24,324 nucleotides of DNA from Lonsdalea quercina subsp. quercina (GCF_000688655.1 NZ_JIBO01000006.1:492438-516761), one strand, 5' to 3'; positions 8,758 to 18,763 are shown, numbered from the stretch's first letter. Notes: a model not told the origin generated them from the letters alone. Translations and numbers: made by a program.

Positions 8758-9240
8758 AGTGTTTGGCCAGAATTAAATAATGTGAACACTCACCCGAACA
8801 GAGACGTAAGAGACTACGCGTTTCTATTCACCACAACTCAATCAGTAATTATTCATCAATGATCGTTAGTAATATATTAATCATAAGTCTAATAGATTAA
8901 GACATTTAAAGTCACGAGAATGCGACGGTCATAATAAAAAAATACGCGGGGTAATAGCCGAATAAAGAACATTCTGCAGATACTCTATAATGTGTACCCA
9001 AGAGAACACAATTCGTTTTTCACTTTTCAGACAAACCCCCAATACGCGTTGCAGTTTATTAACAAACATTTCAATTCCCAAACGTTATTCAGCTAACGCT
9101 TACGGCGAATCACAAATATTCAACCGCCGCTGCAACATGCTTAATTCTCATTTCAGCCTAGATTCAATCCGTTGAATGGCGTCCACCTTCTTCAACCCGA
9201 TCCGTCGGCTTAAACAGAGGCTGATATTGCCCGACTGCGC
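8758..9240. other. A+T-rich gene-free interval between ydiV-like gene and nlpC
   Basis: These 483 bases separate nlpC from the ydiV-like gene on the minus strand. The part from about 8840 to 9140 is strongly A+T-rich, with runs such as TAATATATTAATCATAA. I see no RNA gene, no good terminator and no reading frame with coding character. A 61-codon plus-strand frame at 8990-9175 has no ribosome site and an implausible composition. The region probably holds the ydiV promoter and perhaps sites for a nucleoid protein such as H-NS, which is inference from composition. Confidence 0.5.
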
Positions 9241-9717
9241 TCAGATTCTCCGCGCCTGCCAATAGGCACGTTTCCAGTAAACGTTGTTGAGCGATGAACG
9301 AATGACCCCTTTGCTGGTAGAGGCATGGATAAACTGTTCATTGGCATCGTAAATACCCACATGCATACCACTGTTACCACTTCCAGTTTTAAAAAAGATC
9401 AGATCGCCCGGTAACAGATCCTCTTTGTCGATACGCGAACCGACTTCCACCTGATCTTCCGTCGATCGCGGTAACTGCAAGCCAAACTTGTCGCGAAATG
9501 TCACAAAAACGAAGCCTGAACAATCCACGCCGTGACGGTCAAGGCCTCCATAGCGGTAGGGTGTTCCCCGCCATTCGGCCAACTGCTGGTGTAACCGTGC
9601 CTTGACTTCCCGAGAGTCGCTCAAGCGGCTATTAGTCTGCGGCGCATGATGGCTGCATCCCGCGAGGATCATGACGACTGCTGCCAACACTATAAATTTC
9701 CAACGCAACACGTACAT
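9241..9717 (-). CDS. nlpC: NlpC lipoprotein, NlpC/P60 cysteine peptidase family
   Basis: From the start at 9717 this is a 158-residue lipoprotein. A short basic hydrophobic leader ends in the lipobox LAGC (lipidated C21), followed by an NlpC/P60 domain with catalytic C66 in GVDCSGF, H119 in GMHVGIY and H131 in FIHAST. Such enzymes cut peptide stems of peptidoglycan from the envelope. The exact substrate of NlpC is not established from sequence. The frame is open 50 codons further upstream, but E. coli NlpC (154 residues) aligns from MYVLRWKF, and only this start puts the lipobox at a normal place. The ribosome site is modest (GAGTGAG). It heads the nlpC, ydiV, selO order as in E. coli, though the btuCED genes found beside it there are absent. 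Confidence 0.92.
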   Translation of the reverse strand: MYVLRWKFIVLAAVVMILAGCSHHAPQTNSRLSDSREVKARLHQQLAEWRGTPYRYGGLDRHGVDCSGFVFVTFRDKFGLQLPRSTEDQVEVGSRIDKEDLLPGDLIFFKTGSGNSGMHVGIYDANEQFIHASTSKGVIRSSLNNVYWKRAYWQARRI

Positions 9718-9783
9718 ACGCTCACTCACGTTCGGGAAGATAATTGACCGGCCATACCGATTTTCGATAACCTTGCTCAGCAC

Positions 9784-9789
9784 ATTATA
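9784..9789 (-). promoter_or_regulatory. Candidate -10 element for nlpC
   Basis: On the minus strand this is TATAAT inside the palindrome CATTATAATG. It would start transcription about 60 bases before the nlpC ATG. No good -35 was found at 16-18 bases, so this is a candidate only. Confidence 0.35.
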
Positions 9790-10021
9790 ATGTTTTTCAT
9801 TTAGGCAATAGCTGAAATACCCTATCGATTTCGCATTTGCACTATGATGACATCTATGATGCAACAATAACTAAACAAAACAGCATCTCTGCCCGGCTTG
9901 TCACAATAATAAAACGCGGTCCGTTGAACCCGCACTGCACGGGATGACCTGAAATACAGTCCTCACATCGACCATCATTCGCTGCAATTACACTAGATAA
10001 TCCCACCAACTTACTGGAATT

Positions 10022-10056
10022 AAAGAAAAAAAAGGCTCATGCGCTGCATGAACCTT
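10022..10056 (-). terminator. Rho-independent terminator of the lol-nagK-cobB cluster
   Basis: On the minus strand GGTTCATGC pairs with GCATGAGCC (9 bp with one G-U pair, loop AGC), and is followed by a run of eight T and then CTTTA (plus 10021-10033). It lies about 90 bases after the cobB stop and is the first strong T-tract terminator downstream of the cluster. Confidence 0.85.
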
Positions 10057-10147
10057 CACATGAACTTCACTGATTCAGTCACCGCGCCTTCGTGCACGCA
10101 CAAGGCACGTCAGGCGTTAACCTTCACCCCTTCGTGCGGCGAACAGC

Positions 10148-10978
10148 TCAAAACGGAATGCTGATATGCGCTAACAGCCAACGCTTAACGAAATCCGGCA
10201 CCACTTGGCTGGCGGGGCCATAAATTTTTTCATCGAAATGACTTTCTACCTGGCTCGGCTGCAGATTTAGCTCAACCGTATGGGCGCCATGCTGATGCGC
10301 TTCGTAGACAAATCCGGCAGCCGGATAGACGTTACCCGACGTGCCGATGGCAATGAAGAAATCCGCTTCGGTTAGCGCCTGATCAATGCGCTCCATCTCC
10401 AGCGGCATTTCACCAAACCAGACAATATGAGGACGCAGCCGTGCCGGTATCTCACAGCACGTGCACCGTTCGTCTTCGCCGACGTCGCCGTCTCGTTCGA
10501 ACACCACCCCGCTCCGCTCGCAACGCACCTTATTCAATTCGCCATGCATATGCACAACGCGCCGGCTGCCGGCCCGTTCATGCAAATCATCGATGTTCTG
10601 CGTAACCAGTAGAAAGTCGTCGCCCAGAATGTCTTCCCACTGCGCCAGCGCCCGGTGAGCTTCATTCGGTGCAATTTCCGGCTGCGACAACTGGCGGCGT
10701 CGGTCATTGTAAAAACGCTGAACCAGCACAGGGTCCCGCGAGAATCCTTCCGGCGTCGCCACATCTTCTACCCGATGCTCTTCCCACAGCCCATCTGCGG
10801 CGCGAAAAGTACGAATGCCGGATTCAGCGGAAATACCCGCTCCGGTGAGCACCACGACACGAGGCTTTTTCACGTGTTTCACCGCCAGATAATCGATGTG
10901 AAAAATACGCGCGCGCAAACGCTGATGACGCATACGCTTACCCTGACGAAAACGGCCTAAACGCCGATGCGAAAGCAT
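10148..10978 (-). CDS. cobB: NAD-dependent protein deacylase CobB (sirtuin)
   Basis: This 276-residue sirtuin removes acetyl and succinyl groups from lysines with NAD. It has [14 protein letters not shown] (46-59), [12 protein letters not shown] (126-137), catalytic H145 in HMHGE, Zn cysteines including C153 and C172 to C175, and the Y90/R93 pair of the desuccinylase class. The N-terminal 38 residues are Arg-rich and precede the sirtuin fold, matching the long isoform of E. coli CobB. E. coli also makes a short isoform from an internal start. Here in-frame GTG codons at about residues 33 and 36 could serve, but that is inference. It starts nine bases after the nagK stop, so the two are probably co-transcribed. 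Confidence 0.94.
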   Translation of the reverse strand: MLSHRRLGRFRQGKRMRHQRLRARIFHIDYLAVKHVKKPRVVVLTGAGISAESGIRTFRAADGLWEEHRVEDVATPEGFSRDPVLVQRFYNDRRRQLSQPEIAPNEAHRALAQWEDILGDDFLLVTQNIDDLHERAGSRRVVHMHGELNKVRCERSGVVFERDGDVGEDERCTCCEIPARLRPHIVWFGEMPLEMERIDQALTEADFFIAIGTSGNVYPAAGFVYEAHQHGAHTVELNLQPSQVESHFDEKIYGPASQVVPDFVKRWLLAHISIPF

Positions 10979-10987
10979 GTTGGCTCC

Positions 10988-11902
10988 TTAAAGCTCCAGT
11001 AAATGTAGCAAAGCCGCTCCCCTGACACCGCCTGCATCCCCATAGCGCGCCTTTTCGATCGAAGGCAAACGTGCCGTGGGCAGCAGGAAGTTAGGTAAAT
11101 AACGCGGCAAGAGTGAATAAATAGCATCAAAATTAGACAGGCCACCGCCCAGTACCAGAAGATTCGGATCGAGCGACGTCAGCAGGCTACCCAGACAAGC
11201 GGCGAGAAGCGTCACGTAACGCTCGACATGAATCTGGGCCTGCGGGTCGCCGGCGTAATAGCGCTGGATAATCTTGGTGGCAGGCAGGGCCAGTGAATAG
11301 TCATGCTGATAGAGCCTCTCGAAGCCCCGGCCTGAAATGTAGTTTTCTACACATCCCTTCCGGCCGCATCCGCAGGGCGCGCGGCACAACTCCCATCCCA
11401 AAATATCCAACGCGTCCACCGGCAAACGGGTATGGCCAAACTCCCCGGTGATGCCGTTCGCGCCATTGACCGGATGGCCGTTGACGATCAGCCCCCCGCC
11501 GACCCCGGTCCCTAAAATGAGGCCGATAATGACCGGATAACGGCGGAAATCAGCGTGGTGCGCTTCCGAGAGGGCAAAACAGTTGGCGTCGTTGCTGATG
11601 CGGATATCTCGTTGCAACAGACGGGTAAGATCCTGCCGCAACGGTCGTCCCATCGCGGAGGGCAGATTAGCGGTGAACAACGTCCCGGCGTCCTGCTCAT
11701 ACAGCCCAGGCACGCCGATACCAATGGATCCCGAGGTTCCGGCCACCGCGTCGGCTTCTTCGGTCAGCAGCTTCAGCGTCGTCAGTAGTTGACCATAGTC
11801 ATCACGCGGCGTCGCCACGCGTTTTTGCCATACCGGTCGCCAGTCGGCGTCGAACACACCGATTTCTATTTTGGTGCCGCCGATGTCGAACCCGTAATAC
11901 AT
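10988..11902 (-). CDS. nagK: N-acetyl-D-glucosamine kinase NagK
   Basis: This 304-residue ROK-family sugar kinase phosphorylates GlcNAc at the 6-position, using sugar recovered from cell-wall turnover. It shows the phosphate-binding DIGGTK (6-11), [11 protein letters not shown] with the catalytic base D105, GTGVGGG (131-137), ITGEFGH with Zn ligand H157, the Zn-cluster CGCGRKGC (C177, C179, C184), and a C-terminal [13 protein letters not shown]. The NagK assignment over the sister Mak or NanK is supported by near-identical spacing with E. coli NagK (303 residues) and by the lolCDE-nagK-cobB order. A 74-base gap with a hairpin separates it from lolE. It probably shares the lol transcript and is followed closely by cobB. 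Confidence 0.93.
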   Translation of the reverse strand: MYYGFDIGGTKIEIGVFDADWRPVWQKRVATPRDDYGQLLTTLKLLTEEADAVAGTSGSIGIGVPGLYEQDAGTLFTANLPSAMGRPLRQDLTRLLQRDIRISNDANCFALSEAHHADFRRYPVIIGLILGTGVGGGLIVNGHPVNGANGITGEFGHTRLPVDALDILGWELCRAPCGCGRKGCVENYISGRGFERLYQHDYSLALPATKIIQRYYAGDPQAQIHVERYVTLLAACLGSLLTSLDPNLLVLGGGLSNFDAIYSLLPRYLPNFLLPTARLPSIEKARYGDAGGVRGAALLHLLEL

Positions 11903-11923
11903 ACCCTACTCCCGTCACTACGG

Positions 11924-11959
11924 CTGGCTCAGGATTCGACGCTATCGCGTCTGAGCCGT
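11924..11959. repeat. Hairpin between lolE and nagK
   Basis: GGCTCA (11926-11931) pairs with TGAGCC (11952-11957), and an inner GACGC/GCGTC stem with a TATC loop is separated by a six-base bulge on one side. No T-tract follows in the gene direction. It may stabilise or attenuate the mRNA between lolE and nagK. Confidence 0.45.
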
Positions 11960-11976
11960 GAACGTTATGCGCCCGC

Positions 11977-13224
11977 TTACTGACCGCTTAATACTCTGGC
12001 GGGATCGATGCGGCTGGCCCGGCGAGCGGGATACCAGCTGGCGATCAGGCTAAGAGCCAACGCCGTGACCAACACCAGGATGACGTCGGCGGCATGCAGT
12101 TCCGACGGCAAGAAATCGATAAAGTAGATATCGCCGGACAGAAAGCGATGACCGGTTATCGTCTCAATACCTTGGATCAGCGGCGTGAGCTGCAGCGTCG
12201 CGATAATTCCGACGATGGCCCCCAGCACGCTGCCCAGCAGTCCCGCCAGCAGACCATACCAGACGAAAATGGCGCGAATAAGTCCGTCTCCGGCACCCAG
12301 CGTTCTTAACACGGCGATATCGCTGCTCTTGTCTTTCACCGCCATCACCAGCGTGGACACAATATTGAAACTGGCGACGCCGATCACCAGCACCATCGCC
12401 AGATACATGATTGTGCGGATCATCTGAATATCGCGGTACATATAACCATAAGTGCCAATCCAACTGCGGATGTATACGTACTCTTCCGTGACCTTACCCG
12501 CATCGTGCACCAGCTGATTGGCGGCGAACACGTCATCCATCTTCAGCGCCAGACCGGTCACCGCATCGCCCATATCCAGATAGCCCTGAGCGTCTTTCAG
12601 CGGGACTAACGCCAGACTGTGATCGAGCTGTCCGCTCAGTTGGAGAATCCCGGTGACGTGCAAACGGATGCGCTTCGGTTGTAGCAGCTTCATCTGTGGA
12701 TCGCTGTTGGGGATCATCACCGTCACCCACTCGCCTTCCTTCACGCCTAAAGCGTCGGCCACGCCTTTTCCCAATACGACCTGCTGTTCGCCGGCCTGAA
12801 AGCGGCTCCAGGCGTCGTTAAGAACGAAGTGCGGCAGCGCGCTTAAACGAAGCTCCTGCTGCGGGTCGACCCCCTTGAACTGAATCGCCCTTAGATTGGC
12901 GCCGTGTTCCAGCAATCCGGTAAAGTTGATATAGGGCGCCACCGCCGCAATGCCCGGCACCGCTTCGACCTTCGGAATCAGTCCCTGCCAGCCCTTGAAG
13001 GGGGGATTGACCGCTTCGATCTCTCCGTGCGGCACCACGGCCAAAATACGATTTTTCAGTTCACGCTCGAAGCCGTTCATCGCACTCAGCCCGACGATCA
13101 GCACCGCCACGCCCAGCGCAATACCGATTGTGGAAATCGCCGAGATCAGCGACACCATACCACTGCGTCTCCGTCCCCGGCTGAACCGCAGTCCCACCCG
13201 GAGTGAAAGTGGAGGAAAACTCAT
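11977..13224 (-). CDS. lolE: Lipoprotein-releasing ABC transporter permease LolE
   Basis: This 415-residue inner-membrane subunit of LolCDE extracts mature lipoproteins and passes them to LolA. Topology is typical. A basic cytoplasmic start (SRGRRRSG) leads into transmembrane helix 1 at about 23-48. A large periplasmic domain follows to about 270. Then come FtsX-family helices at about 272-300, 320-350 and 375-400, with the C-terminal [19 protein letters not shown]. The near N-terminal [12 protein letters not shown] segment is shared with LolC. Identity to E. coli LolE (414 residues) is high throughout, including [11 protein letters not shown] and [17 protein letters not shown]. Its ATG overlaps the lolD stop by four bases (ATGA at 13221-13224), showing translational coupling. 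Confidence 0.96.
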   Translation of the reverse strand: MSFPPLSLRVGLRFSRGRRRSGMVSLISAISTIGIALGVAVLIVGLSAMNGFERELKNRILAVVPHGEIEAVNPPFKGWQGLIPKVEAVPGIAAVAPYINFTGLLEHGANLRAIQFKGVDPQQELRLSALPHFVLNDAWSRFQAGEQQVVLGKGVADALGVKEGEWVTVMIPNSDPQMKLLQPKRIRLHVTGILQLSGQLDHSLALVPLKDAQGYLDMGDAVTGLALKMDDVFAANQLVHDAGKVTEEYVYIRSWIGTYGYMYRDIQMIRTIMYLAMVLVIGVASFNIVSTLVMAVKDKSSDIAVLRTLGAGDGLIRAIFVWYGLLAGLLGSVLGAIVGIIATLQLTPLIQGIETITGHRFLSGDIYFIDFLPSELHAADVILVLVTALALSLIASWYPARRASRIDPARVLSGQ

Positions 13225-13928
13225 TGCGGCGCCCCCACCAGAGTCAGTTCCTGCTGCAATTGACCGTCGCGCATTTCCAACTGTCGGCTGAGCCGATGCG
13301 CCAGCTGTAAATCATGCGTTACCACCAGAAATGCCGTGCCCTGACGCACATTGAGTTCGCCCAACAGTTCAAAGATGGTATCTGCCGTGCGCTGATCGAG
13401 GTTACCGGTCGGTTCATCGGCCAACACCAATGACGGGTTGTTGACCAGCGCACGGGCGATCGCGACGCGCTGACGCTCACCGCCGGAAAGCTCCGCCGAA
13501 CGATGGTGACTGCGCTTTTCCAGCCCGACGGCCGCCAGCATCTCACGCGCCTGCTCTTTAGCTGCTTTTGGCGGCGTTTTGCCGATCAACAGCGGCATAG
13601 CCACGTTTTCCAACGCGGTGAAATCCGGAAGCAGATGATGGAATTGGTAGATGAACCCCAGCTCGCGGTTACGCAGCGCCGCTTTGGCCGCGGGCGAAAG
13701 CGTATTCAGGGGTTTGTCTTTGAAAATCACCTCGCCGGATGTCGGCGTATCCAGGCCGCCCAGCAAATGCAACAACGTACTTTTGCCGGAACCCGAACTC
13801 CCGACTATCGCCATCATTTCGCCCGGCGCCATTTCAAATGAGACGTCCTTCAGCACATCGGTCGCTACCTTCCCGTCCTGGTAGCGCTTGCACAAATGGC
13901 GGCACTGTAACAGTAAAGTCTTATTCAT
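13221..13928 (-). CDS. lolD: Lipoprotein-releasing ABC transporter ATPase LolD
   Basis: This 235-residue ATPase powers LolCDE. It has Walker [10 protein letters not shown] (43-51), Q-loop Q95 in [23 protein letters not shown], signature LSGGERQ (147-153), Walker B LVLADEP (167-173) and switch H205 in VVTHD. The FHHLLPDF segment is characteristic of LolD in the MacB/LolD group. The frame is open 28 codons further upstream. The start at 13928 (MNKTLLLQC) is chosen because it matches E. coli LolD (233 residues). The upstream part is read from lolC DNA. The gene overlaps lolC by eight bases and lolE by four, so the three are one translationally coupled unit. Confidence 0.96.
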   Translation of the reverse strand: MNKTLLLQCRHLCKRYQDGKVATDVLKDVSFEMAPGEMMAIVGSSGSGKSTLLHLLGGLDTPTSGEVIFKDKPLNTLSPAAKAALRNRELGFIYQFHHLLPDFTALENVAMPLLIGKTPPKAAKEQAREMLAAVGLEKRSHHRSAELSGGERQRVAIARALVNNPSLVLADEPTGNLDQRTADTIFELLGELNVRQGTAFLVVTHDLQLAHRLSRQLEMRDGQLQQELTLVGAPQ

Positions 13929-15123
13929 AACGTAAAGCCTCAGCAGGATGGACGGCGGCGGCGCGCCAGGAAGGGTATAGCGTGGAGAGCAGCGCCAGCA
14001 GCATCGCCACAAGGGCGATAACGGTCACCTGGAGCGGCTCAATCACCACCGGCAGAGATCCGCCGTCGATGAGCAGCCCCAGCATCGGCAGCAGCGTATT
14101 AAGCTGGCTGGCCAACAGCACGCCGAGCAACGCGCCGACCAGCGAACCGAATACGCCTGCGCCGCCGCCCTGAACCATAAACAGCGCCATGATCTGACGC
14201 TGCGTCAATCCCTGCGTTTGTAAAATCGCCACTTCTCCCTGTTTCTCCATCACCAGCAGTCCTAAAGATGTGATGATGTTAAAGGCCGCTACGGCCACGA
14301 TGAGGCTCAACAACAGCCCCATCATATTTTTCTCCATTCGTACCGCCTGAAACAGCTCGCCCTTACGCTCGCGCCAGTCTTTCCATACGGTCCCGGCGGG
14401 TAACGACTGCTGACTGAGCGCGTCTACCGCCAACGGTTCCTGCAACCAGAGCCGCCAGCCGGTGATGTTGCCAGGCGGGTAGCGCAACAGTCGAGAGGCG
14501 TCCTGCTGGTTGACCAACAGCTGATAGCCGTCCACCTCGCTCTGGGCGGCAAACGTGCCCGCTACGGTGAACAGACGTTGACTGGGGATTCGGCCCATCG
14601 GCGTCAGCTGGCTGGCGCTGGTCACCATCAGGCGCAACTGATCGCCGCGCTTGACGCCCAGCTGGCTCGCCAACTGCTCGCCCAGAATGGCCTGATAGGC
14701 TCCCGGCTGCAGCTGCTGCTGGCGGGTGTTGACCAGATAGCGCGACAACGGCTCGTCTTCATCCGGGTTAATGCCGAGCATGACGCCCACCGCGACGCCG
14801 CGAGCGCTTTGCAACACCACGTCGCCGGTCGTCAGGGGCGCGACGCGCGTCACCCCTTTAAGATGTTGCAGACCGGTGGCGGGGACATGGTCAGGATTCA
14901 GCGATCCCTGGGGCGTGGTGATCAACGCCTGAGGCATCAGTCCCAGAATGCTTTTTTCCAGTTCTCGCTCGAATCCGTTCATAACTGAAAGGACGGTGAC
15001 CAGCGCCATCACACCGAGGGTGATGCCGATAGCCGACAGCCAGGAGACAAACCGCCCAAAGCGGTCCGAGGCACGCCCACGCATGTAGCGAAGGCCGATA
15101 AATAACGCGACAGGTTGATACAT
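13921..15123 (-). CDS. lolC: Lipoprotein-releasing ABC transporter permease LolC
   Basis: This 400-residue subunit is the first gene of the lol operon. In E. coli, LolC has the periplasmic hook that recruits LolA. Topology mirrors LolE, with a first helix at about 25-50 ([21 protein letters not shown]), [13 protein letters not shown], a periplasmic domain to about 265, and three C-terminal helices ending with [20 protein letters not shown]. coli LolC has 399 residues. The gene is divergent from mfd across 136 bases that must hold promoters for both. A downstream eight-base overlap couples it to lolD. Confidence 0.95.
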   Translation of the reverse strand: MYQPVALFIGLRYMRGRASDRFGRFVSWLSAIGITLGVMALVTVLSVMNGFERELEKSILGLMPQALITTPQGSLNPDHVPATGLQHLKGVTRVAPLTTGDVVLQSARGVAVGVMLGINPDEDEPLSRYLVNTRQQQLQPGAYQAILGEQLASQLGVKRGDQLRLMVTSASQLTPMGRIPSQRLFTVAGTFAAQSEVDGYQLLVNQQDASRLLRYPPGNITGWRLWLQEPLAVDALSQQSLPAGTVWKDWRERKGELFQAVRMEKNMMGLLLSLIVAVAAFNIITSLGLLVMEKQGEVAILQTQGLTQRQIMALFMVQGGGAGVFGSLVGALLGVLLASQLNTLLPMLGLLIDGGSLPVVIEPLQVTVIALVAMLLALLSTLYPSWRAAAVHPAEALRYE

Positions 15124-15142
15124 GAAATCCGTCTGGATGAGG

Positions 15143-15170
15143 TTGCTAAAGCAAAGTGATCAAGGATAAT
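15143..15170 (+). promoter_or_regulatory. Candidate promoter for mfd
   Basis: TTGCTA (15143-15148) and GATAAT (15165-15170) are separated by 16 bases and match the sigma-70 hexamers at 4 of 6 and 5 of 6 positions. They lie in the 136-base gap between lolC and mfd. The predicted start is about 80 bases before the mfd ATG. This is a motif match only. Confidence 0.35.
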
Positions 15171-15259
15171 AAAGGGTAGTACCGCTTTATGGAACCCTAA
15201 CTATCTCTCTCTCCGGCTTTTTCTTAGAGGGGCCGAGATTAAGACCTGATAATCAGACT

Positions 15260-18200
15260 ATGCCTGAACAATACCGTTATACCCTGCCGCGCAAAGCGGG
15301 AGAGCAGCGCCTGCTGGGCGAATTGACCGGTGCTGCATGCGCCGTGGAATGCGCAGAAATCATTGAACGTCATGCAGGACTGGTGGTGCTGATCGCCCCG
15401 GATATGCAAAACGCGCTGCGGCTTCGTGACGAAATCCAACAGTTTACGGATCAGCCGGTCACCACCTTGCCGGACTGGGAAACCCTGCCCTACGACAGTT
15501 TCTCGCCTCATCAGGAAATTATCTCTGCCCGACTCGCGACGTTGTATCAACTGCCGTTGATGGAGCGCGGCGTTCTGATCCTGCCGGTTAACACGTTGAT
15601 GCAAAAAGTCTGCCCGCATACCTTCCTGCATGGGCATGCGTTGATGCTGAAGAAAGGGCAGCGCTTATCCCGCAACAAACTGCGCAACCAGTTGGAACAG
15701 GCGGGCTATCGCAGCGTGGATCAGGTGATGGAACATGGGGAATTCGCCACACGTGGCGCTTTGCTCGATCTGTTTCCGATGGGCAGCGAAGAACCGTTCC
15801 GCATCGACTTCTTCGACGATGATATCGACAGTCTGCGGCTGTTCGATGTGGATACCCAGCGAACGCTGAACGAGGTCGATCACATCAGCCTGCTGCCCGC
15901 TCACGAGTTCCCGACGGACAAAGACGCCATTGAGCTGTTTCGCAGCCAATGGCGCGAGCAGTTCGACGTGCGCCGCGATCCGGAGCATGTCTACCAGCAG
16001 GTCAGCAAGAACACCTGGCCCGCCGGGATTGAGTACTGGCAGCCGCTGTTTTTCAGCCAGCCCCTGCCCTCGCTGTTCAGCTACTTCCCGGAAGGCACGC
16101 TGCTGGTCAACAGCGGCGATTTACAGCACAGCGCCGAACGTTTCTGGCAGGACATTCAGCAGCGCTATGACAGCCGCAGCGTCGATCCGATGCGTCCACT
16201 GCTGGCGCCTCCCGTCTTATGGCTACCGGTGGACTCGCTGCTCAGCGAAATCAAGCAGTGGCCGCGCGTGCAGCTGCGCACGGAGTCTTTGCCGTCGAAA
16301 GCCGCCAACGTCAATTTGGGCTATCAAAAGCTGCCGCCACTGGCCGTCGAGCATCAGCAGAAATCTCCGCTCGATGCGCTGCGCCGCTTCGTGGAGCCGT
16401 TCAGCGGCCGTATCGTGTTCTCGGTAGAAAGCGAGGGCCGACGGGAAACGCTGCAGGAACTGTTGTCGCGAATCAAACTGGCGCCACAGCCGATTGCCCG
16501 TCTGGAGCAAGCGCAGGAACCCGGCTGTTATCTGCAGGTCGGGGCGAGCGAGCATGGATTCGTGGACACCCTGCAACACTGGGCGTTGATATGCGAAAGC
16601 GATCTGCTGGGTGAGCGCGTCAGCCGACCCCGTCAGGACAACCGACGCGCCATCAACACGGAAACGCTCATCCGCAACCTGGCGGAGCTACGCACCGGGC
16701 AACCGGTCGTGCATCTGGAACACGGCGTGGGGCGCTATGCCGGACTGACCACCCTTGAAGCTGGCGGTATCACGGCGGAGTACCTGATTCTGCATTACGC
16801 TGGCAATGACAAACTCTACGTGCCGGTCTCCTCCCTGCATCTGATCAGCCGTTATGCGGGCGGCAGCGACGAAAACGCGCCGTTGCACAAGCTGGGCGGC
16901 GACGCCTGGGTACGCGCTCGTCAAAAAGCCGCCGAGAAAGTTCGCGATGTCGCCGCCGAGCTACTGGATGTGTATGCGCAGCGAGAGGCCAAGCGCGGGT
17001 TCGCCTTCAAGCACGACAAAGCCCAATACCAGCTGTTCTGCGAAGGCTTCCCGTTCGAAACCACGCCGGATCAGGCTCAGGCCATCAACGCCGTGTTGAG
17101 CGACATGTGCCAACCGCTGGCGATGGATCGCCTGGTATGCGGCGATGTGGGCTTCGGCAAAACCGAAGTCGCCATGCGCGCCGCCTACCTGGCGGTCGAG
17201 AACCACAAACAGGTCGCCGTTTTGGTCCCCACGACCCTGCTGGCGCAGCAGCACTTTGATAATTTCCGTGACCGCTTCGCCAACTGGCCCGTTCGCATCG
17301 AGATGATTTCCCGCTTCCGCAGTCAGAGCGAACAATCACAGGTGCTGGAACAAACGCGAGAGGGTAAAGTCGATATTCTCATCGGTACCCATAAGCTATT
17401 GCAGAGCGATGTGCACTGGCACGATCTGGGACTGCTGATTGTGGATGAAGAGCACCGGTTTGGCGTACGTCACAAAGAACGCATCAAAGCCATGCGCGCC
17501 AACGTCGATATCCTGACGCTGACCGCGACGCCTATCCCGCGAACGCTGAATATGGCGATGAGCGGTATGCGCGATTTGTCGATCATCGCCACTCCGCCGG
17601 CACGCCGTCTGGCGGTCAAAACCTTTGTGCGTGAATATGACAGCCTGGTGGTGCGAGAAGCGATTCTGCGCGAAACGTTGCGCGGCGGTCAGGTGTACTA
17701 CCTGTATAACGATGTCGAAAATATCGAAAAGGCCGCGCAGCGACTCAGCGAGCTGGTGCCGGAAGCGCGGATCACCATCGGCCACGGGCAGATGCGCGAA
17801 CGCGATCTCGAACGGGTCATGAATGACTTCCATCACCAACGTTTCAACGTGCTGGTATGTACGACGATTATTGAAACCGGCATCGATATTCCAAGCGCCA
17901 ATACCATCATCATTGAACGCGCCGATCATTTTGGTCTGGCGCAGCTTCACCAGCTGCGCGGACGCGTAGGACGCTCTCACCATCAGGCCTACGCCTATCT
18001 GTTAACCCCGAATCCGAAGGCCATGAGTTCGGACGCGCACAAACGTCTGGAGGCTATCGCCTCGCTGGAAGATCTCGGCGCCGGCTTTGCGCTGGCAACT
18101 CACGATCTGGAGATCCGCGGCGCAGGCGAGCTTCTGGGCGAAGGGCAAAGCGGACAAATGGAAAGCGTCGGCTTCTCGCTGTATATGGAGTTGCTGGAGA

Positions 18201-18709
18201 GCGCGGTCGAATCGCTCAAGGAAGGTCGGGAACCCTCGCTGGAGGATCTGATCAGCAACCAGACCGACGTCGAGCTGCGGCTGCCGTCCCTGCTGCCGGA
18301 AGACTTTATTCCTGATGTAAATACCCGACTGTCGTTTTACAAACGTATCGCCAGCGCCCACGGAGATGGCGAGTTGACGGATCTCAGGGCCGAGCTGATC
18401 GACCGATTCGGTCCGCTCCCGGACGCCGCGCGCAACTTGTTGCAGATTGCGGCGCTACGCCAGCAGGCGCAGGCATTGGGCATCAAGCGGATAGAAGGTC
18501 ACGACAAGGGCGGCTTCATCGAGTTTAGCCAGAATAACCGCGTCGAGCCGAGCCATTTGATTGGTCTGCTGCAGCGAGAACCCAGCGTGTATCGCTTGGA
18601 TGGTCCGACCCGTCTCAAATTCATTACCGACCTGAGCGATCGCCCCGCGCGATTAACCTTCATCCGCGAACTGTTAACCGCGATGGCGCAGCACACGTGC
18701 CCGGTCTGA
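15260..18709 (+). CDS. mfd: Transcription-repair coupling factor Mfd
   Basis: This 1149-residue protein removes RNA polymerase stalled at DNA lesions and recruits UvrA. Domains in order are a UvrB-like region at about 1-350 (LPDWETLPYDSFSPHQEI, GEFATRGALLDLFP), a linker domain, the RNAP-interacting CarD-like domain at about 480-550 (VHLEHGVGRYAGL), and a RecG-type translocase. The translocase carries Walker A GDVGFGKTE (628-636, with K634) and DEEH box D729-H732. Downstream are TATPIPRTLNMA, the ETGIDIPSANT and QLRGRVGRS helicase motifs, and a C-terminal regulatory domain ending near 1149. E. coli Mfd has 1148 residues and the same N-terminus (MPEQYRYTLP), which sets the start although no good ribosome site precedes it. 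It ends at its own terminator. Confidence 0.98.
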   Translation: MPEQYRYTLPRKAGEQRLLGELTGAACAVECAEIIERHAGLVVLIAPDMQNALRLRDEIQQFTDQPVTTLPDWETLPYDSFSPHQEIISARLATLYQLPLMERGVLILPVNTLMQKVCPHTFLHGHALMLKKGQRLSRNKLRNQLEQAGYRSVDQVMEHGEFATRGALLDLFPMGSEEPFRIDFFDDDIDSLRLFDVDTQRTLNEVDHISLLPAHEFPTDKDAIELFRSQWREQFDVRRDPEHVYQQVSKNTWPAGIEYWQPLFFSQPLPSLFSYFPEGTLLVNSGDLQHSAERFWQDIQQRYDSRSVDPMRPLLAPPVLWLPVDSLLSEIKQWPRVQLRTESLPSKAANVNLGYQKLPPLAVEHQQKSPLDALRRFVEPFSGRIVFSVESEGRRETLQELLSRIKLAPQPIARLEQAQEPGCYLQVGASEHGFVDTLQHWALICESDLLGERVSRPRQDNRRAINTETLIRNLAELRTGQPVVHLEHGVGRYAGLTTLEAGGITAEYLILHYAGNDKLYVPVSSLHLISRYAGGSDENAPLHKLGGDAWVRARQKAAEKVRDVAAELLDVYAQREAKRGFAFKHDKAQYQLFCEGFPFETTPDQAQAINAVLSDMCQPLAMDRLVCGDVGFGKTEVAMRAAYLAVENHKQVAVLVPTTLLAQQHFDNFRDRFANWPVRIEMISRFRSQSEQSQVLEQTREGKVDILIGTHKLLQSDVHWHDLGLLIVDEEHRFGVRHKERIKAMRANVDILTLTATPIPRTLNMAMSGMRDLSIIATPPARRLAVKTFVREYDSLVVREAILRETLRGGQVYYLYNDVENIEKAAQRLSELVPEARITIGHGQMRERDLERVMNDFHHQRFNVLVCTTIIETGIDIPSANTIIIERADHFGLAQLHQLRGRVGRSHHQAYAYLLTPNPKAMSSDAHKRLEAIASLEDLGAGFALATHDLEIRGAGELLGEGQSGQMESVGFSLYMELLESAVESLKEGREPSLEDLISNQTDVELRLPSLLPEDFIPDVNTRLSFYKRIASAHGDGELTDLRAELIDRFGPLPDAARNLLQIAALRQQAQALGIKRIEGHDKGGFIEFSQNNRVEPSHLIGLLQREPSVYRLDGPTRLKFITDLSDRPARLTFIRELLTAMAQHTCPV

Positions 18710-18763
18710 GGCGCGAAACCGCGTGTGACGGGCGAGTGCGTCTGTCTCCCGTCTGACTGACAG

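Larger units (their letters stand above)
9718..10147. other. Gene-free interval between nlpC and cobB
   Basis: These 430 bases contain the nlpC promoter candidate on the left and the cobB terminator at 10022-10056. Between that terminator and the cobB stop, 10085-10107 holds a second hairpin (GCCTT..GTGC with GCAC..AAGGC), and CCTTCGTGC occurs twice. No convincing reading frame or RNA gene was seen. Confidence 0.5.

Noticed and set aside
8990..9175. 61-codon plus-strand frame in the A+T-rich interval between nlpC and the ydiV-like gene
   Set aside because: No ribosome site, no recognisable motif, and a composition expected from random A+T-rich DNA.
15239..18361. Several long antisense and alternative frames inside mfd
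   Set aside because: G+C-rich coding DNA with strong codon bias gives long shadow frames. Full-length Mfd explains the region.
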